The notes beneath the pieces are model-generated. The model was not told the DNA's origin. It ran no database searches and saw nothing but the letters and a program-made list of their open reading frames with translations. Below are positions 33,973-46,179 of a stretch of 64,000 nucleotides of DNA, one piece after another; positions within the stretch are counted from its first letter, which is position 1; the number at the start of each line of letters is the position of its first letter. The translations under genes were made by a program, and so were the position numbers. The DNA is from Glandiceps talaboti (Eukaryota; Hemichordata; Enteropneusta; Spengelidae): assembly GCF_964340395.1 (NCBI RefSeq), contig NC_135562.1:6883634-6947633 (forward strand), read 5' to 3'.

Positions 33973-36900
33973 TCTCTGATACAGAAATATCTACATTACT
34001 ATCGTCACGACATGGTTGTTCGTCTAGAATCCGATTCTGGTCGATTTGTGTCCAGAATATTTTAAGGTTTACTGGGTACTAAAATCCCAAATCGCTTCGA
34101 AATAGTATTTTAAAAGCATGTACGCACTCAGTTCCAATCATGCACGCGCAGAAATTCCATTCGTCGAAGTTTTTCTCTTGCTTACTTTTCCTTCCATGTG
34201 TTCCACGAATGTTCATCGTAACCAGGGACGTATAAACTGTCGTAACTCACGCCAAATAATGTTCGATCTATTCTTCAAAAAAATGCCACTTCGTGTTCGT
34301 TACATCGATCACCGATGTATTATCACGTTTGCTATTTCGTTTTTAGATAACCCAACGTTGACTGGAAAACCACCTGTTGGATTCAATAGTCGCCTATATA
34401 CATGATCACAACCAATATTATTTAAATAATTTCTCTAAATTAAACTTCCATAGTATTGTGTAAAAAATGCTACCCTCCTCACTCCATTGTGTTTCATTTC
34501 GTAGACTTATTGGGGAGGGGGGGGGTTAACAAATCGGTAAGCCAGTGTCCTTATATATTGTCAACGCAATACGTATGTCAAATAACAATTACGCAACTAA
34601 TTAATGTCACATTGCTAGCCACAAATTGGCAAATAGTCTCCTTTATATCATTGTATTTCCCAAACGTATTAACTTATTTATAAAATTGTACACCATTACA
34701 CATACACTTAGTACTACTGATAATAATGTACACATTCCTGCTTTGAGGAAAAAAATTTTGATGAGAATCTGACAAACATCACAGGAAATTACACAATTTT
34801 GTGACTAGCCATTATTATCGTCCACGTACTTAGATATTCTGCGGTTGCACTGTTCCAGTGTATGCATAGGGATATCAGCAGGCATGTAATTGATTGATCG
34901 ATAGATTTATTGATTATTTGATTGATTGATTGATTAATTTTTGTGGTTGAATAAAGCTTTTTGTGTGTGATATTGATCAATTTACTCATTGGTCTTTGTG
35001 GTGATATAAAACTTTTCTTCCATCTTTCCGGTTCCCCGGCTATACTTTTGTCTCTTTCAGCCTGTATATAATTCTCTCTTTATTGACTAAATAAAGACAT
35101 CAATGTGCCCCCCCCCCCAGTTGAGCTAAGAAGTGACCCCCCCCCCCCCATTTCCTTTCTCTAAATTATTACCCCTCTCCCTGTTCAAATATTTAAATGA
35201 AAAACATTTTGTTAACCGCCTCCCTGTGGCGTAGTTGTCCAAGATTAGTACGGTCTGCAGGCGATATGTAAATGTTGTCAAGTCGGCCTATACCGGCCAT
35301 GTGTACCATGTGCGATGCTCCGAGGACTGTGAGAGTCTACATCAGCATGTGACTTACACGTACAATACACTAAATACGGTATATATTGAAATTCAAAGCT
35401 TCACATGAAGTAAGCTCTTTAATATGAGAAAACTTTGACCGACAGTAAGCGGAAAGAACACGCCATAGGGGAGTCACGTGTAGTGAGAATGGTGGGACAG
35501 TACATGCCCGGGAGTACATGCAACTGTCATACATAATAATAATGCTTTCATCCGCAGATCAGTCTCCTTCCACGTGCATATACCGACTTTACATAAGTAT
35601 CAGCCAAACCTCGCGATAGTAGGTCTTTGGGTAGTGTTGAACTTAAAATATGCAAATGTGACCTTAGTTCACTTTTCCGCTTGTTCAATCATATTTTGAT
35701 AACCACAGAACCCTGGATAACCACACGCGTGTTATCGCCAGACTACAACGTGTGCAACTCCCTTCAAGGCCGAGACGCGTGTCTGTTAGTGGGGGTCAGT
35801 CGAACTTGAAACGAAAATTACGGTGCCTTACACTTTCTTTCTGAAATTAAACTCTCTCCACCCCCTATTGTTTATCCGGGAAGTGTACTTTTTAAAATTA
35901 TTTCGATTGATATATTAAATTATATATAATTGTTCGGTATGTAGGCTTCTGTACTCAAGACAGGCAGGCCTACATTGTAAATTATTTTGTTGGTGGTACG
36001 TACAGCATTCGAGTCCTAGATCCAAGGCCGCTAGGTATGGGCGAATATAGCCTATCTGTAGTTAACGACTGTCGCTACTACACTGTAATTCCGGTATTTT
36101 GATTATTTTTTTGAATTTTCGCTATCGTTTCAAGGAGCCTAAATTCAAAAAATAAAACTGGCAGTTAGGATACCGATAGTCCTTGAAGTCTACAGATGGG
36201 CGAAGACATTCAACCCTGAATTGTGAAAGTGTGATCGATGATCCCGTACACGTGATAGACTCTCGTATTGTGTAAACACATAAAGCACACACACAGCGTT
36301 CACAAGGCCACTCTATCAAAATTAAAAACGTGAAGTTTACCGACGAACGCCAGAAAAATTACAAACGTGAACCCCTCTCCTGTATATTTTTTATGACAAA
36401 AATAGCGATACGACAGTTTCTTGAAAGACTGCTTTTTTAATCATGATGTATATGGTATGCAGACTGCCATAAAATGTATGCTTTCTTTTTGATATTTTCC
36501 GTATGCAATCACGATTAGCCTAAACGTATTGGAACACAACAAATATGTACTTTTTTCATGATGACCACGTGATCAAGATTGATGTTATCTTCTGCAACAA
36601 TGTCTTATAACTTCGGGGGTATATGTGGAGGAGGGGGGGGGGCAAGCATTATTTGTTTTGTTTTGTTTTGTTTTATTCTTCTCTTTTGGTGCACATACAA
36701 AGTGAACCCCATTAAATTTTAAGACATTTAAATTTATCTAAATTCAAGTGATTTATTCTATGACGTGTTTGTAATGTAATAGGTTGGTATAAAAATTCCT
36801 CCAAAATTCGTCATATCCTTTGGTTATACATAATGTCGGCACAATTTGAAATTTGAATTTGAAAAGGAGTACTCATACACAATAATACAAGCTTACCAGG

Positions 36901-37199
36901 CAGCTAGGGAAAATCGAGTGTACATATGATAATAGCCGTAGTATTTGGGTCAAAGTTAGCTTTGCTTTACATGTATTTTGTTTTTTACTAGCTTTCTATC
37001 GTGCCAGGTTGTTTGTCAGTTTTGTGTTTAAAACCTCCGAACGAAAAAAGCCCCAAAACAGAAAAAACTACATAAACTCAAATTCAAAACAAAACTCTAC
37101 TAGGTCAAAGTGTAAAGGTCAAACTCGTCACCCCGTCCTCCTTCAGTCATAGCAGTTTGAGTATCTATGTGAGTATACTAAAGGTTACTTTAGCATATT
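33973..37199. other. intergenic, no gene seen
   Basis: Promoter side of the minus-strand Kelch gene, then a long gene-free stretch. C-tracts at 35107-35118 and 35138-35149, GATT repeats near 34890-34935 and a G-tract near 36630 are the only obvious features. No frame looks like a protein. Confidence 0.5.
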
Positions 37200-37369
37200 G
37201 AATAATACGTGTAACGTATATCAGGCAGTTGGCTCATGGTCTGTCGGAACAAGGTATACAGTCAATATCTGTCGGCGAGGAGAAGACTTGTAGACGAGGT
37301 CACCACGACGAAGGACGTGCGTACGTACAGCTCAACTGGCAACAGTTCCAGCTTGAATCATTTTCTACG
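37200..37369 (+). other. candidate 5' untranslated exon of the plus-strand Kelch gene
   Basis: A locally CpG-rich stretch ends ATTTTCTACG before a good donor GTGAGTAAA at 37370. The next acceptor that fits is TTTCTCAATAG ending at 40839, 31 bases before the start codon at 40871. This would make a 3.5-kb 5' UTR intron. Only cDNA could confirm it. Confidence 0.4.
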
Positions 37370-38342
37370 GTGAGTAAAATTTCATTTCCCCTCCACTGCC
37401 TTTGGTGAAATAACGATTGTCGTTACCATATCTGTGTGTGATTCCCAATAAAAGTCGCACATTGGCACAATTCTTTTGAAATTTCATTTCGCCTCTTTTG
37501 GATATTGAAAATTTGAAGGACACTTTTGCGAGTTTGTTTTGTGTTTTGTTTCGTACACTTACTTATAATCGATACTCCCGGTGCACATCCATATCCACCG
37601 ACCGACAACGCGACGGTAACGTTACCCCGAACGTGACAGAAGGATTCGTTAGACTATAACAATAAGACGTGGCCCGTATAATATAGATGTATGTGACGTG
37701 TTTGTGTGTGTGTCATTCGTCCTCGGCTAGGGGCGTTTAAACTTTAAAATTTGTGAACTGGGCCGTGTGCTTCTGTTGCACACTAGTCTAGTCCCTTAGA
37801 GGGACTGTGATTAATGTTATGAACCTTATGGCCGATACCCGCGCTTCCAGACGAATGTGTTCTGTTTTGTCGTAGTTTGGCAAAAAAAGTCAAGTGTGTT
37901 TCCGATAACGCGACCGACCCTAGTTTAAACCGCCGACACTAAACATGAACATTTTTTAAACAAAAAGATAAAGAATTTTTTTGTCTTCTTGACCTTCACA
38001 TCTGTTTTCTTTCCCCAGTCATTTCTGTACATCCATCACAGGAGGTATTCTGAATGACATTTCGTTTGATTATCGGTCGAAGCAATATTTTTCAAACATA
38101 AAAACAATTTAAAAGACAAAACAAAATCAAATCAAATCCCAACCCACCTAACCTATTCTCTGAGGCCATGCTATTGGAAACATGCCTTTTATGTGATTAT
38201 CGGACCAGCCGGTGCTATCACATGTACAAAGGGTTTTGTTCACACAGTGCACTTATATGAGACTTTGAATAGCTCTTGTACAAGAATCAAATTATACCAC
38301 ACACAAAGACACCCATACATACTGTATACTTACAAAAAATTA
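37370..38342. other. no gene seen; CpG-rich flank of the candidate promoter
   Basis: 37560-37920 has more CpG than its surroundings (CGACCGACAACGCGACGG), consistent with a promoter-proximal area. No exon recognised. Confidence 0.35.
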
Positions 38343-38373
38343 TCAATCAGTCAGTCAGTCAGTCAGTCAGTCA

Positions 38374-38450
<77 letters not shown>

Positions 38451-38475
38451 GCTGTCTGTCTGTCTGTTTGTTTGT
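38343..38475. repeat. composite tetranucleotide microsatellite (CAGT/TGTC/TATC)
   Basis: Runs of CAGT, then CTGT, then CTAT, then CTGT again. Just beyond, CATCCATTCGTC is mirrored by GATGAATGGATAGATAGATG, so the tract can fold back on its own degenerate continuation up to about 38560. Confidence 0.9.
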
Positions 38476-38559
38476 CGAGCCGTCCACCCATCCATTCGTC
38501 TGGATGAATGGATAGATAGATGTATAGCTGGCTAGACAGATATCTAGTTTATATATACA

Positions 38560-39917
38560 TGTAGATAGATATGGACATTCAAAAATGTTTAGTGAATTGA
38601 TTGGTGATTTGGTAAGAAATATAAATTTTTTGTGAAATTCTGAGGTGTCAAAATATATCACCTCTTTAAAAAGTCTACCATCAACTATTACACAACTGAA
38701 ATTGTTCTGTACCTTGTAATAGGAATTTCTACTATATCATATTATTATCACTTCAAGTATCAGGACATAAAGGTTGACCTGTTTCATCACGTGAACTTTT
38801 ACATAAAAAGATAACATTGGGTGTTGACATTTAATATGCAAATATTATGCAAATGATGTCACATTGTGACATGTAGAGAGAAGTAGTAATTGTATATGCA
38901 ATACGTGTGCAAGTGCTAAATTACTGTAGTTATGTTACCACAGCAATATGAAATGTTGGTAAGGAAGTATATCACAGGAAATGTACACATGGTGTAAACA
39001 GTTCAAGTGAGTTCAAGTTTATCATGTAGTTACACTGCCCTCTGGAGTTCTCCAGTCAACTCTCACCTCATGCTCTCACCTTCACATAAATTTTTCCTCA
39101 AGAAGCTAGAAGTAATACAATACAGTGTATTGGTAATAGTTTTGAGTTCTTCCATGACAGGGAATACTGATCACAATCACTGATAATATGCAGATAATAA
39201 TTCATTAAGCTATATAATTTTTATATTTACAAAAAAAAAATTCAACTATGTGGTATGAGGAGATTGAAAAAATTTTTAACATTAGATTTATTTCTAAATT
39301 ATTCAACTGACAAATGGAGATTGGGCTGAATTGAGGACAGAACATTCACTACATTGTTTGTATATGTCAAACTTATTGTTCAGACCTGCACATGTTATCA
39401 GTGGACCTGAACTGTGAGAAAACACATATAGACTGTCAGTCCCAGAGATCATAGTCTGGATGCTATTGTAGTTTCTAACTAAAGCATGTCAGGTCAAAGT
39501 CCCTTTAAAAATCAGCACAAAAAGTTGTTCATCCAATCAGTGAACCCCAACTGTTATAGTAACGTAAACAGTGTATAAGTAGCATCCTGAGCTGACAAAT
39601 ATACCATATTTGGACATTACATAACTGCCCCAATAAACACCAAGTTTATAAGGGACTGTGTTATTGGATAGAATTTTGTGATCAAAGACATGATGTGAAT
39701 GGCTGTGTGGGTGGCTGTGAATGAATTTATCATGCATCTCAGGACTTCTAGAGTAACGAATTTCAAAAAAGTGATTTAAATTTACATACTTCCATTACAT
39801 TATCATACTTAACAGTCTGAGTGACTTAGAATAACAAATAAAGTCAGAAGTTACTTGAACCATAAATTTGTTTATTAAAGTTTCTAAATTTTACCGATAA
39901 ACAATAATTGCTCAGAT
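38560..39917. other. no gene seen; dispersed repeat at about 39810-39905
   Basis: Sequence at 39810-39905 (AACAAATAAAGTC.GAAG ... AAAGTTTC.AAATTT) is clearly related to 44147-44236, so it is a dispersed repeat. Otherwise AT-rich and without genes. Confidence 0.45.
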
Positions 39918-39937
39918 CATAGACCCTAGGGTCTATG
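39918..39937. mobile_element. 20-bp palindrome with 7-bp target duplication (smallest MITE copy)
   Basis: CATAGACCCT immediately followed by AGGGTCTATG, with nothing between. Flanks are CTCAGAT at 39911-39917 and CTCAGAT at 39938-39944. The ends are the same as at 7405-7440 and 47501-47725. Confidence 0.78.
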
Positions 39938-40393
39938 CTCAGATACATGCGTGTCGGGTTGCCATCATACAATCAGTAATAATGTTGCAATTTTTCTAAT
40001 TCTTTATCTGTATCTGTATCATAGATGTACAAGCACCAATACTGGTTGTCAAGTACGTAGTCAAGGGTCGCGCATTCGGCCCTCGATATCAGTATGCGAT
40101 TATAGTAGTAGTATTGCGCTGGATCAGAGCAGGGCGGCGACTTAAGTTTAGATAAAATGTAGGAAGAAAAGGCATGAGCAACTGTCGACAGTCTAACTTG
40201 GCACATGTTGTCTCACATTGATTTTTCAAGTAGGAACCCAAGATAAAATTGTTTTATAAATTAAAAATCCAAAATAAATACAATTCGTCTTCCATATCGC
40301 CAATTTAAATCTGAGTGGATTTTATATTGACTCAGACAAGTGTAATTGGCTACCCTCATGATTTTAAGTCACATGGTTACTGGGGTATATCAC

Positions 40394-40564
40394 CAGTGTG
40401 CCCTCTAACGATAGCCAAATTTTGTTGTTGTGAGTCAAAATGATAAAAACTGTTATTTCTTGCGAGTCACCACATAGTAAGAGATAGGGGAAAATCAAAT
40501 TTTGGTGAATCACTAGAAATTGTATGTGTCAGTGGTGCGACAAATTTGATTAGAGGGCACACTG
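40394..40564. mobile_element. hAT-like MITE, 171 bp, perfect ends
   Basis: Starts CAGTGTGCCCTCTA and ends with its exact complement TAGAGGGCACACTG. The flanking octamers TATATCAC and TGCATCAC agree at 6 of 8 positions. An 8-bp duplication and a CAGTG end fit the hAT superfamily. Related copies lie at 9939-10265 and, as fragments, near 16315 and 50308. Confidence 0.82.
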
Positions 40565-40584
40565 TGCATCACATATTTACAACA

Positions 40585-40757
40585 AGTAACACTGAAGTAA
40601 AGCACTTTCTCTATGTGCAACAAGCATTTATAGCATTCATATCAAGTGTAAAACTAAAAGTATACTGTTTCATTAGCAAACAAAACAGTATACTTTTACA
40701 CTTGATATGGGTGCTATAAACGATTGTGGTACAGAAAACGCTTTACTTTGGTGTTAT
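40585..40757. mobile_element. single-copy form of the foldback amplified at 1331-2432
   Basis: GTAACACTGAAGTAAAGC ... AAAAGTATACTGTTT faces AAACAGTATACTTTTACACT ... GCTTTACTTTGGTGTTAT as an inverted repeat, with no tandem copies. It lies about 115 bp before the Kelch start codon, partly within the proposed 5' intron. Confidence 0.85.
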
Positions 40758-40870
40758 GATTTGTACATGTGACAAATATTCTTTAACTTCTAGAATGAAT
40801 GAGAATTCTATTAAATGACATTTTCTCATTTCTCAATAGAATTTGACCAATCCTGTTATAACCGGTAACT

Positions 40871-42718
40871 ATGGCAGCAGGAAATGGATTCTTTGCTCGT
40901 GCTGCATATGTCGTTAGTGAGCCCCCAATGGTTCAAGTTTCTCATGTGACTGCTGAAGCTGTTGAGGAGTCTAGTCTCCATATGTTCCGAGTTGTAGGCC
41001 ATGGAAACGATGTAGAATTCACAGCCTCAACTCATCCGGAGAGTTTAATGGATGGAATGAATGACCTTCGACTGGAAGGTCACTTCACTGACATCAAACT
41101 ACATGTCAGAGGTCACATGTTCCATGGTCATCGCGCTATTCTTGCATCTTGTAGCGGTTATTTTCGGGCTATGTTTACCTCAGATATGAAAGAAAGCAAG
41201 TTTGAAGAAATCACATTAAATGAATTAGATCCTAAAATAATGGACCTTCTGCTCCAGTATATATACACAGCTAAGATCATCATCACAGAAAATAATTGCC
41301 AGGAGCTTCTGGAGGCTGCCGGTTTGTTCCAGATTATTTCAGTCCGTGACGCGTGTGCTGCATATCTTCAACGCCAGTTGCATCCTTCGAACTGCCTCGG
41401 TTTCCAGAGATTTGCAGCAAACCATGCTTGTCAAAAGTTAGCAGAAGCTGCAGAAGAGTTTTCTTATGTCTACCTAGAAGAGGTCAGCCAGAATGAAGAA
41501 TTTCTTCTCCTATCTAAAGAAAGTTTACTGAAGTATCTGACTAATTCTGATCTACTGACTGAGGAAGAGATACTGTTTGAAGCCATCATGCGTTGGGTTA
41601 AACATCATGCCGAGATCCGAGCCAAAGATTTGCCGGAATTATTAGCCCAGATCAATTTTAGCAAAGTCGATGAGGATTACTTCAATGAACATATACTAAG
41701 CAATGACCTCATCCGACAAAATTCTAAATGTAAAGAAGTTGTTTCGTGTGAGAGAAATTCACCGAAACGTGGTAAGCAAATAGTATTGCTACTCAGTGGA
41801 AAAACTGGAAGACCCAATCTTCCAACACAGTTCAACCATGATGTCTTCAGCTATGACCCTCAAAACCAAGCCATGAAAGTTCTCTGTCGTGACCCCGAAA
41901 GAGAAGCTAACAGTTTCTATGACAGCATTGCCACAGCAACGAGAGTAAACGATGACGTCATCTTTATTCGTGCCAACAATACCTGGTTGTTTGACCTCAA
42001 AACATTGCAGTGGAGGAAAGTAGCATCATCATTACGAGGAACATATCGTTCAGAGACCAGCTGCGTTGAAGTTGGTGGTTACGTCTATGTACTTGGTGGC
42101 CATTCCATTGAATTCAATAGAGAGATTGCATTTGTAGAGCGTTATAATCCTAACGAGAATGTATGGGAAGTTGTATCACCAATGATCCGTGCTACCAGAG
42201 GTGCTGCAGTGGCATCTTGCAACGGAAAGGTGTTTGTAATGGGTGGACACACAGAAGTCGGTAATATAGCAGACTTACAGTGCTATGATCCTGCAACAAA
42301 CACATGGGCTCTACTTGCTCCGATTCCGATAGCCACAAGTGGCGGTACTGCTGTCGCACTTAATAACCAAATATATCTGATTGGCGTAAAAAATCCTGCC
42401 ACGTCCCACGATACGCCATTTCCAATCTATAACCATGTTTATCGTTATGATGTTGCCACGGATACCTGGCAACGAGTTGCAGATATGGTGGACGGCCATC
42501 GTAGATGTTCGGCTGCGATATGTCACGGGAAAATTCACATCCTTGGTGGAACAAGACGAGACTTCATGAGTGGCAACATGCAGTGGGTGACTTCAGTGGA
42601 AGTATACGACCCAAATGAAGACAGTTGGTTCCCAAATGGAAATCTTTCACAACCACTGTTTTGCCACTCAGGTATGATGTTTGCCTTGAAGGATGATGAA
42701 ATTGACAATATAAACTAA
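40871..42718 (+). CDS. BTB-BACK-Kelch (KLHL-type) protein, 615 aa, single coding exon
   Basis: Residues 1-60 form a variable N-terminal extension. The BTB domain spans about 63-165 (FTDIKLHVRGHMFHGHRAIL, LLLQYIYTAKI). The BACK domain follows (about 170-275: HPSNCLGFQRFAANHACQKL, EILFEAIMRWVKHH, LPELLAQINFSKV). A Kelch propeller then has well-kept blades YVYVLGGHSIEF, VFVMGGHTEVGN, IYLIGVKNPAT and IHILGGTRRDF, several with the usual YDP..N.W ending. This is the canonical CUL3 adaptor layout. It is better conserved than the minus-strand Kelch gene 7 kb away and not its recent duplicate. The start codon follows ACCGGTAACT; a 5' UTR acceptor lies 31 bases upstream. Confidence 0.95.
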   Translation: MAAGNGFFARAAYVVSEPPMVQVSHVTAEAVEESSLHMFRVVGHGNDVEFTASTHPESLMDGMNDLRLEGHFTDIKLHVRGHMFHGHRAILASCSGYFRAMFTSDMKESKFEEITLNELDPKIMDLLLQYIYTAKIIITENNCQELLEAAGLFQIISVRDACAAYLQRQLHPSNCLGFQRFAANHACQKLAEAAEEFSYVYLEEVSQNEEFLLLSKESLLKYLTNSDLLTEEEILFEAIMRWVKHHAEIRAKDLPELLAQINFSKVDEDYFNEHILSNDLIRQNSKCKEVVSCERNSPKRGKQIVLLLSGKTGRPNLPTQFNHDVFSYDPQNQAMKVLCRDPEREANSFYDSIATATRVNDDVIFIRANNTWLFDLKTLQWRKVASSLRGTYRSETSCVEVGGYVYVLGGHSIEFNREIAFVERYNPNENVWEVVSPMIRATRGAAVASCNGKVFVMGGHTEVGNIADLQCYDPATNTWALLAPIPIATSGGTAVALNNQIYLIGVKNPATSHDTPFPIYNHVYRYDVATDTWQRVADMVDGHRRCSAAICHGKIHILGGTRRDFMSGNMQWVTSVEVYDPNEDSWFPNGNLSQPLFCHSGMMFALKDDEIDNIN

Positions 42719-42764
42719 ATTCTTAAGATAATTAGGCAGCGGAACTTGAATATTGTATAAGTAT

Positions 42765-42770
42765 AATAAA
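42765..42770 (+). terminator. Kelch gene polyadenylation signal
   Basis: AATAAA about 47 nt after the stop codon; a short 3' UTR is implied. Confidence 0.6.
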
Positions 42771-42898
42771 CACTTTAGCATGATGTCTCAGTTGCTCCAT
42801 TGGAGCTATGTGTAGTGTCCTTCAAAACTTCACCAAGGTGCTTCTAGTGTTGTAACTTTACATTTCATATTAACACCTCTATGAAAAAAGAAATCCAT

Positions 42899-43130
42899 GC
42901 GAAACAATACAATTCAATACAATACAATGCCATACAATTCAATACAATACAATACCATACAATACATGTACAATACCATACAATTCAATATAATACAATG
43001 CCATACAATACCATACCTTACCATACAATTCAATACAATACAATTCAATACCATACCATACAATACAATACAATACAATACAATACAATACAATACAATA
43101 CAATACAATACAATACAATACAATACATTG
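42899..43130. repeat. (AATAC)n pentanucleotide array
   Basis: About 230 bp of AATAC units, irregular at the left (interspersed CCATAC, AATTC) and pure at the right from about 43060. Long overlapping frames on both strands here are artefacts of the 5-bp period. Confidence 0.95.
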
Positions 43131-46100
43131 ACAGTATACATATGAAGTTACCACTCTGTCTGGGTTGTTTTTTTTCACTGTAGTATTATCAGCAACTACC
43201 AGTAATTAAAGCATACAGAGTTCTTTTACACACATTTTGTTCACAGCTTTGTGCAAGGCCATACAATAAATTTAGGAATGGCCATGACCAAATTTACCAA
43301 ATCTGCGACACCCTTTTGCGATCCCTTATGTGCAAATTGACCAGAATTACATTAACTGAAATATGGGATGTTTATAAAGATATGTTTGTGGTCACAGATG
43401 TAAGTCGGAAACTTTTGAAACCTATTTACATACACTGTAATATTAAGTTACAAATATTATAAATTAATATTTAATTTTAATAAATTTGTCAAATCATGCA
43501 CTCTTACTTGAATTGGATTCATTAAATCTGTTAGAGTTTAAAATAACATTACGGTATTAAACCACAAATGAAATGTGAGGTTGATATTTTATTTTATTTT
43601 GTCATTTTAATTTATATTATTCATATTCTAGGGCCTAATATTAATTCCTCGTGGAATGAGAAAGTGTTGACATATCACGATTTTACGTGGTATATTAACG
43701 AAATTGTGCATATACTTTGTAAATTGCATTTTTGTTTTAATCAGAAATTGTAATTTTCATTTGGAAGTTCTTGAAATAATTCTATGTGCCTTTGATATCA
43801 CAGTCACATTCATATTCACAACCCTCTCCCAGGATAGTCCTTACAAAATTAACTTTTCTAACTCAACTGTTACAAATGAGGGAGAATGAAAAATAACGAT
43901 AAATCAGAAACTGTTAAGAAACGAAAAGCATGATTATTTTGGTGTTTTGATGTCAGCAGTAAAAGTGCTTACAGTTTTAAGGGCAGATATAACCCTACTA
44001 GTTTCGTTAGGGTCATGTGACCATACTTGGATCTATGTTTCTCATTGGAACCATGAACACCTTAAAAAGGAAGAGTCGGTTTTTAGGATAAAATGTAAAT
44101 ATATGAGTACATGATAATACTTTCATTTCAAAATCATATTTTAACATTCTGAATGACTTAGAAATGACAAATAAAGTCGGAAGAAAACTTGGAACCATTT
44201 GTTTTATGAAAGTTTCCAAATTTCAGTGATAAAACGATAATTTTCGCTTGAATACACATTTACGATGCTCGTACAGTCAATGATGTTGAGAAATATTGAA
44301 TTAAGTATGAGTGCCCTTATAGTCTTGTCACAGAACACAATCCTCCGCCAGGAAGTGTGCAAACAATTCCTAGAGTTTGCAGTTTGTTTACATGAATTGC
44401 AAACTTGAACAATCATGCATAAAAATGAACAAGTCTGAGGAACTGTAATTTGACATCTGACATTCTACTCTAATATTGGAAATATTAGATTTTGAAGAAT
44501 CTTTTGAATTTGTATTTTGGGTCAACAATTTGAATATTGTTAAGTTTGACTTTACATTAAACTTAATATGATTGACAAACAAAAGTGTGTGTTTATAATC
44601 TAATCACTTTTCCACACTTTAAGAACATTGAGGGAGTATAAGGTACCATATATCGATTCCACGGCAATTCAATGGAGAGCTTGCACATTGAACCGGGCAT
44701 TAATTTTCAATATCACGCCCCTGCACACTTTGCCCAAATTTAGCCAGTGGCATGCTCATTGATATCCATTCGATCAGTGATTTGGCTTGCTTCACTATTT
44801 TTATGTTTTTGTGGATAAAGTAATCAATTTTTATATATGATTATGTGATTCAAATGAAGTTTCTCTTCCACTACATGGGGTATATGATAAAACCTGTACA
44901 GCCTAGATATGGGTTTTGCAAACCTCGGTAGTACAGCTTATAGGTCCTCCTTAAGTCAGGCTCTTCAGTCATACAACCTTGGTCCAAAAAACCCATATCG
45001 AGGCTATTAAGATTATGACTCAAATGGAGGATTGGGACCAAAATTCTAAAAGTTACAAACTTCTTGTCAGGATTTTATGTACCAAAAATTTCTTTAAAAT
45101 TGAATTTCTAGTATAACTCTTAACACCAACTAAAACAACTTCTCTAATTGCCACAATTTTTGTATCATCCATATCAAGTGTAAAATAACAATGGTTTAAT
45201 TAAAAGTCGTTTTTGGTGGATGAGAACTAAAATGGTTCACCCCCCTCACCCTGCAAAAAAAAACTCCACCTAAACAAGTTATTTTTATCCTAGATTGAAC
45301 TATTGATTTCACCCCTTATTGGTATGTGTTGTCCTAACGCCACCACCACATATCATACTTGAAATTTCAAGACCTGAACATTGATGGCCTCAAACTCTCC
45401 ATTACTTGGTCTTACATGACAGCACTGTACTAGTAGAGTTTGTCTGCTGAAATAATTGTATTGTTAGTATATATGTAAACAATGACTTGTCGTTATTTGT
45501 ATCAGCTGACATATGTATTTATTCAATTTTAACCAGAGTACAGTACCATGTACATGATGTACAGCAGTGTTTCACCTCTGACCCCTACCTCATCACATCT
45601 TATCATGTACTCAGTATGGTTTGACCTTTGACCTGATATAACTCATCTAGAACAATGATAGTCAAGTGATGGCTGGTAAAATATAAATATGGTACTCATA
45701 AATTTAACAGGAGGGGGTATAGAGGGTAAATGGTGAGGACTTTGTACGGTGAAAGGGCCTGGCACATTTCCCATGATGCAACATTCAACATGGCGGGTTT
45801 GCAAGTTCCCTATTCTGTGTTTACACTACCTTGATTACAAAGTATACTAGTATATAGTGTTAGTCCACCTTAGTTTGCCGGTAGCTTGATTTCCATAGTA
45901 GTGTTTCAGCAATTAATTACAATACATACATTACTTGATTATATAAAGACTTTATTTTCTCTTTGTAAGACAAATAATTTCTCACTTTCTCTCTCAAATT
46001 ACATCTCAACAACATCTTGACATGAAAAAAAACTGGAAAAATATTCTCTGCAAAAGTAAGTTCCAGAAGTTGAGCCACATAAAGATCGCAAGTTTTTTTG

Positions 46101-46179
46101 TTGCTGAGGGCACAGAAGTGTGAAATCTGTCCATATAATTATCTCCCAGGCAGTGACACCTATAACTCTGTCCTGATGT
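43131..46179. other. convergent spacer between Kelch and TPR, no gene seen
   Basis: Repeat relics only: 44147-44236 resembles 39810-39905. A small inverted repeat ATATGGGTTTT/AAAACCCATAT spans 44909-45000. A 49-bp match to 51892-51940 occurs at 45766-45814 (CCATGATGCAACATTCAACA TGGCGGG). A minus-strand AATAAA at 45951-45956 could end TPR transcripts. Confidence 0.5.
45951..45956 (-). terminator. possible TPR polyadenylation signal
   Basis: TTTATT on the plus strand reads AATAAA in the gene direction, about 1.37 kb after the TPR stop. Nearer weak variants cannot be excluded. Confidence 0.3.

Noticed and set aside
32077-42718. The two Kelch genes as a recent tandem duplication
   Set aside because: Their protein sequences differ throughout, including N-termini and Kelch blades; they share only the family layout.
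42881-43183. Frames of up to 100 aa rich in NTIQY and CIVLY
   Set aside because: Direct translation of the AATAC pentanucleotide array on both strands.
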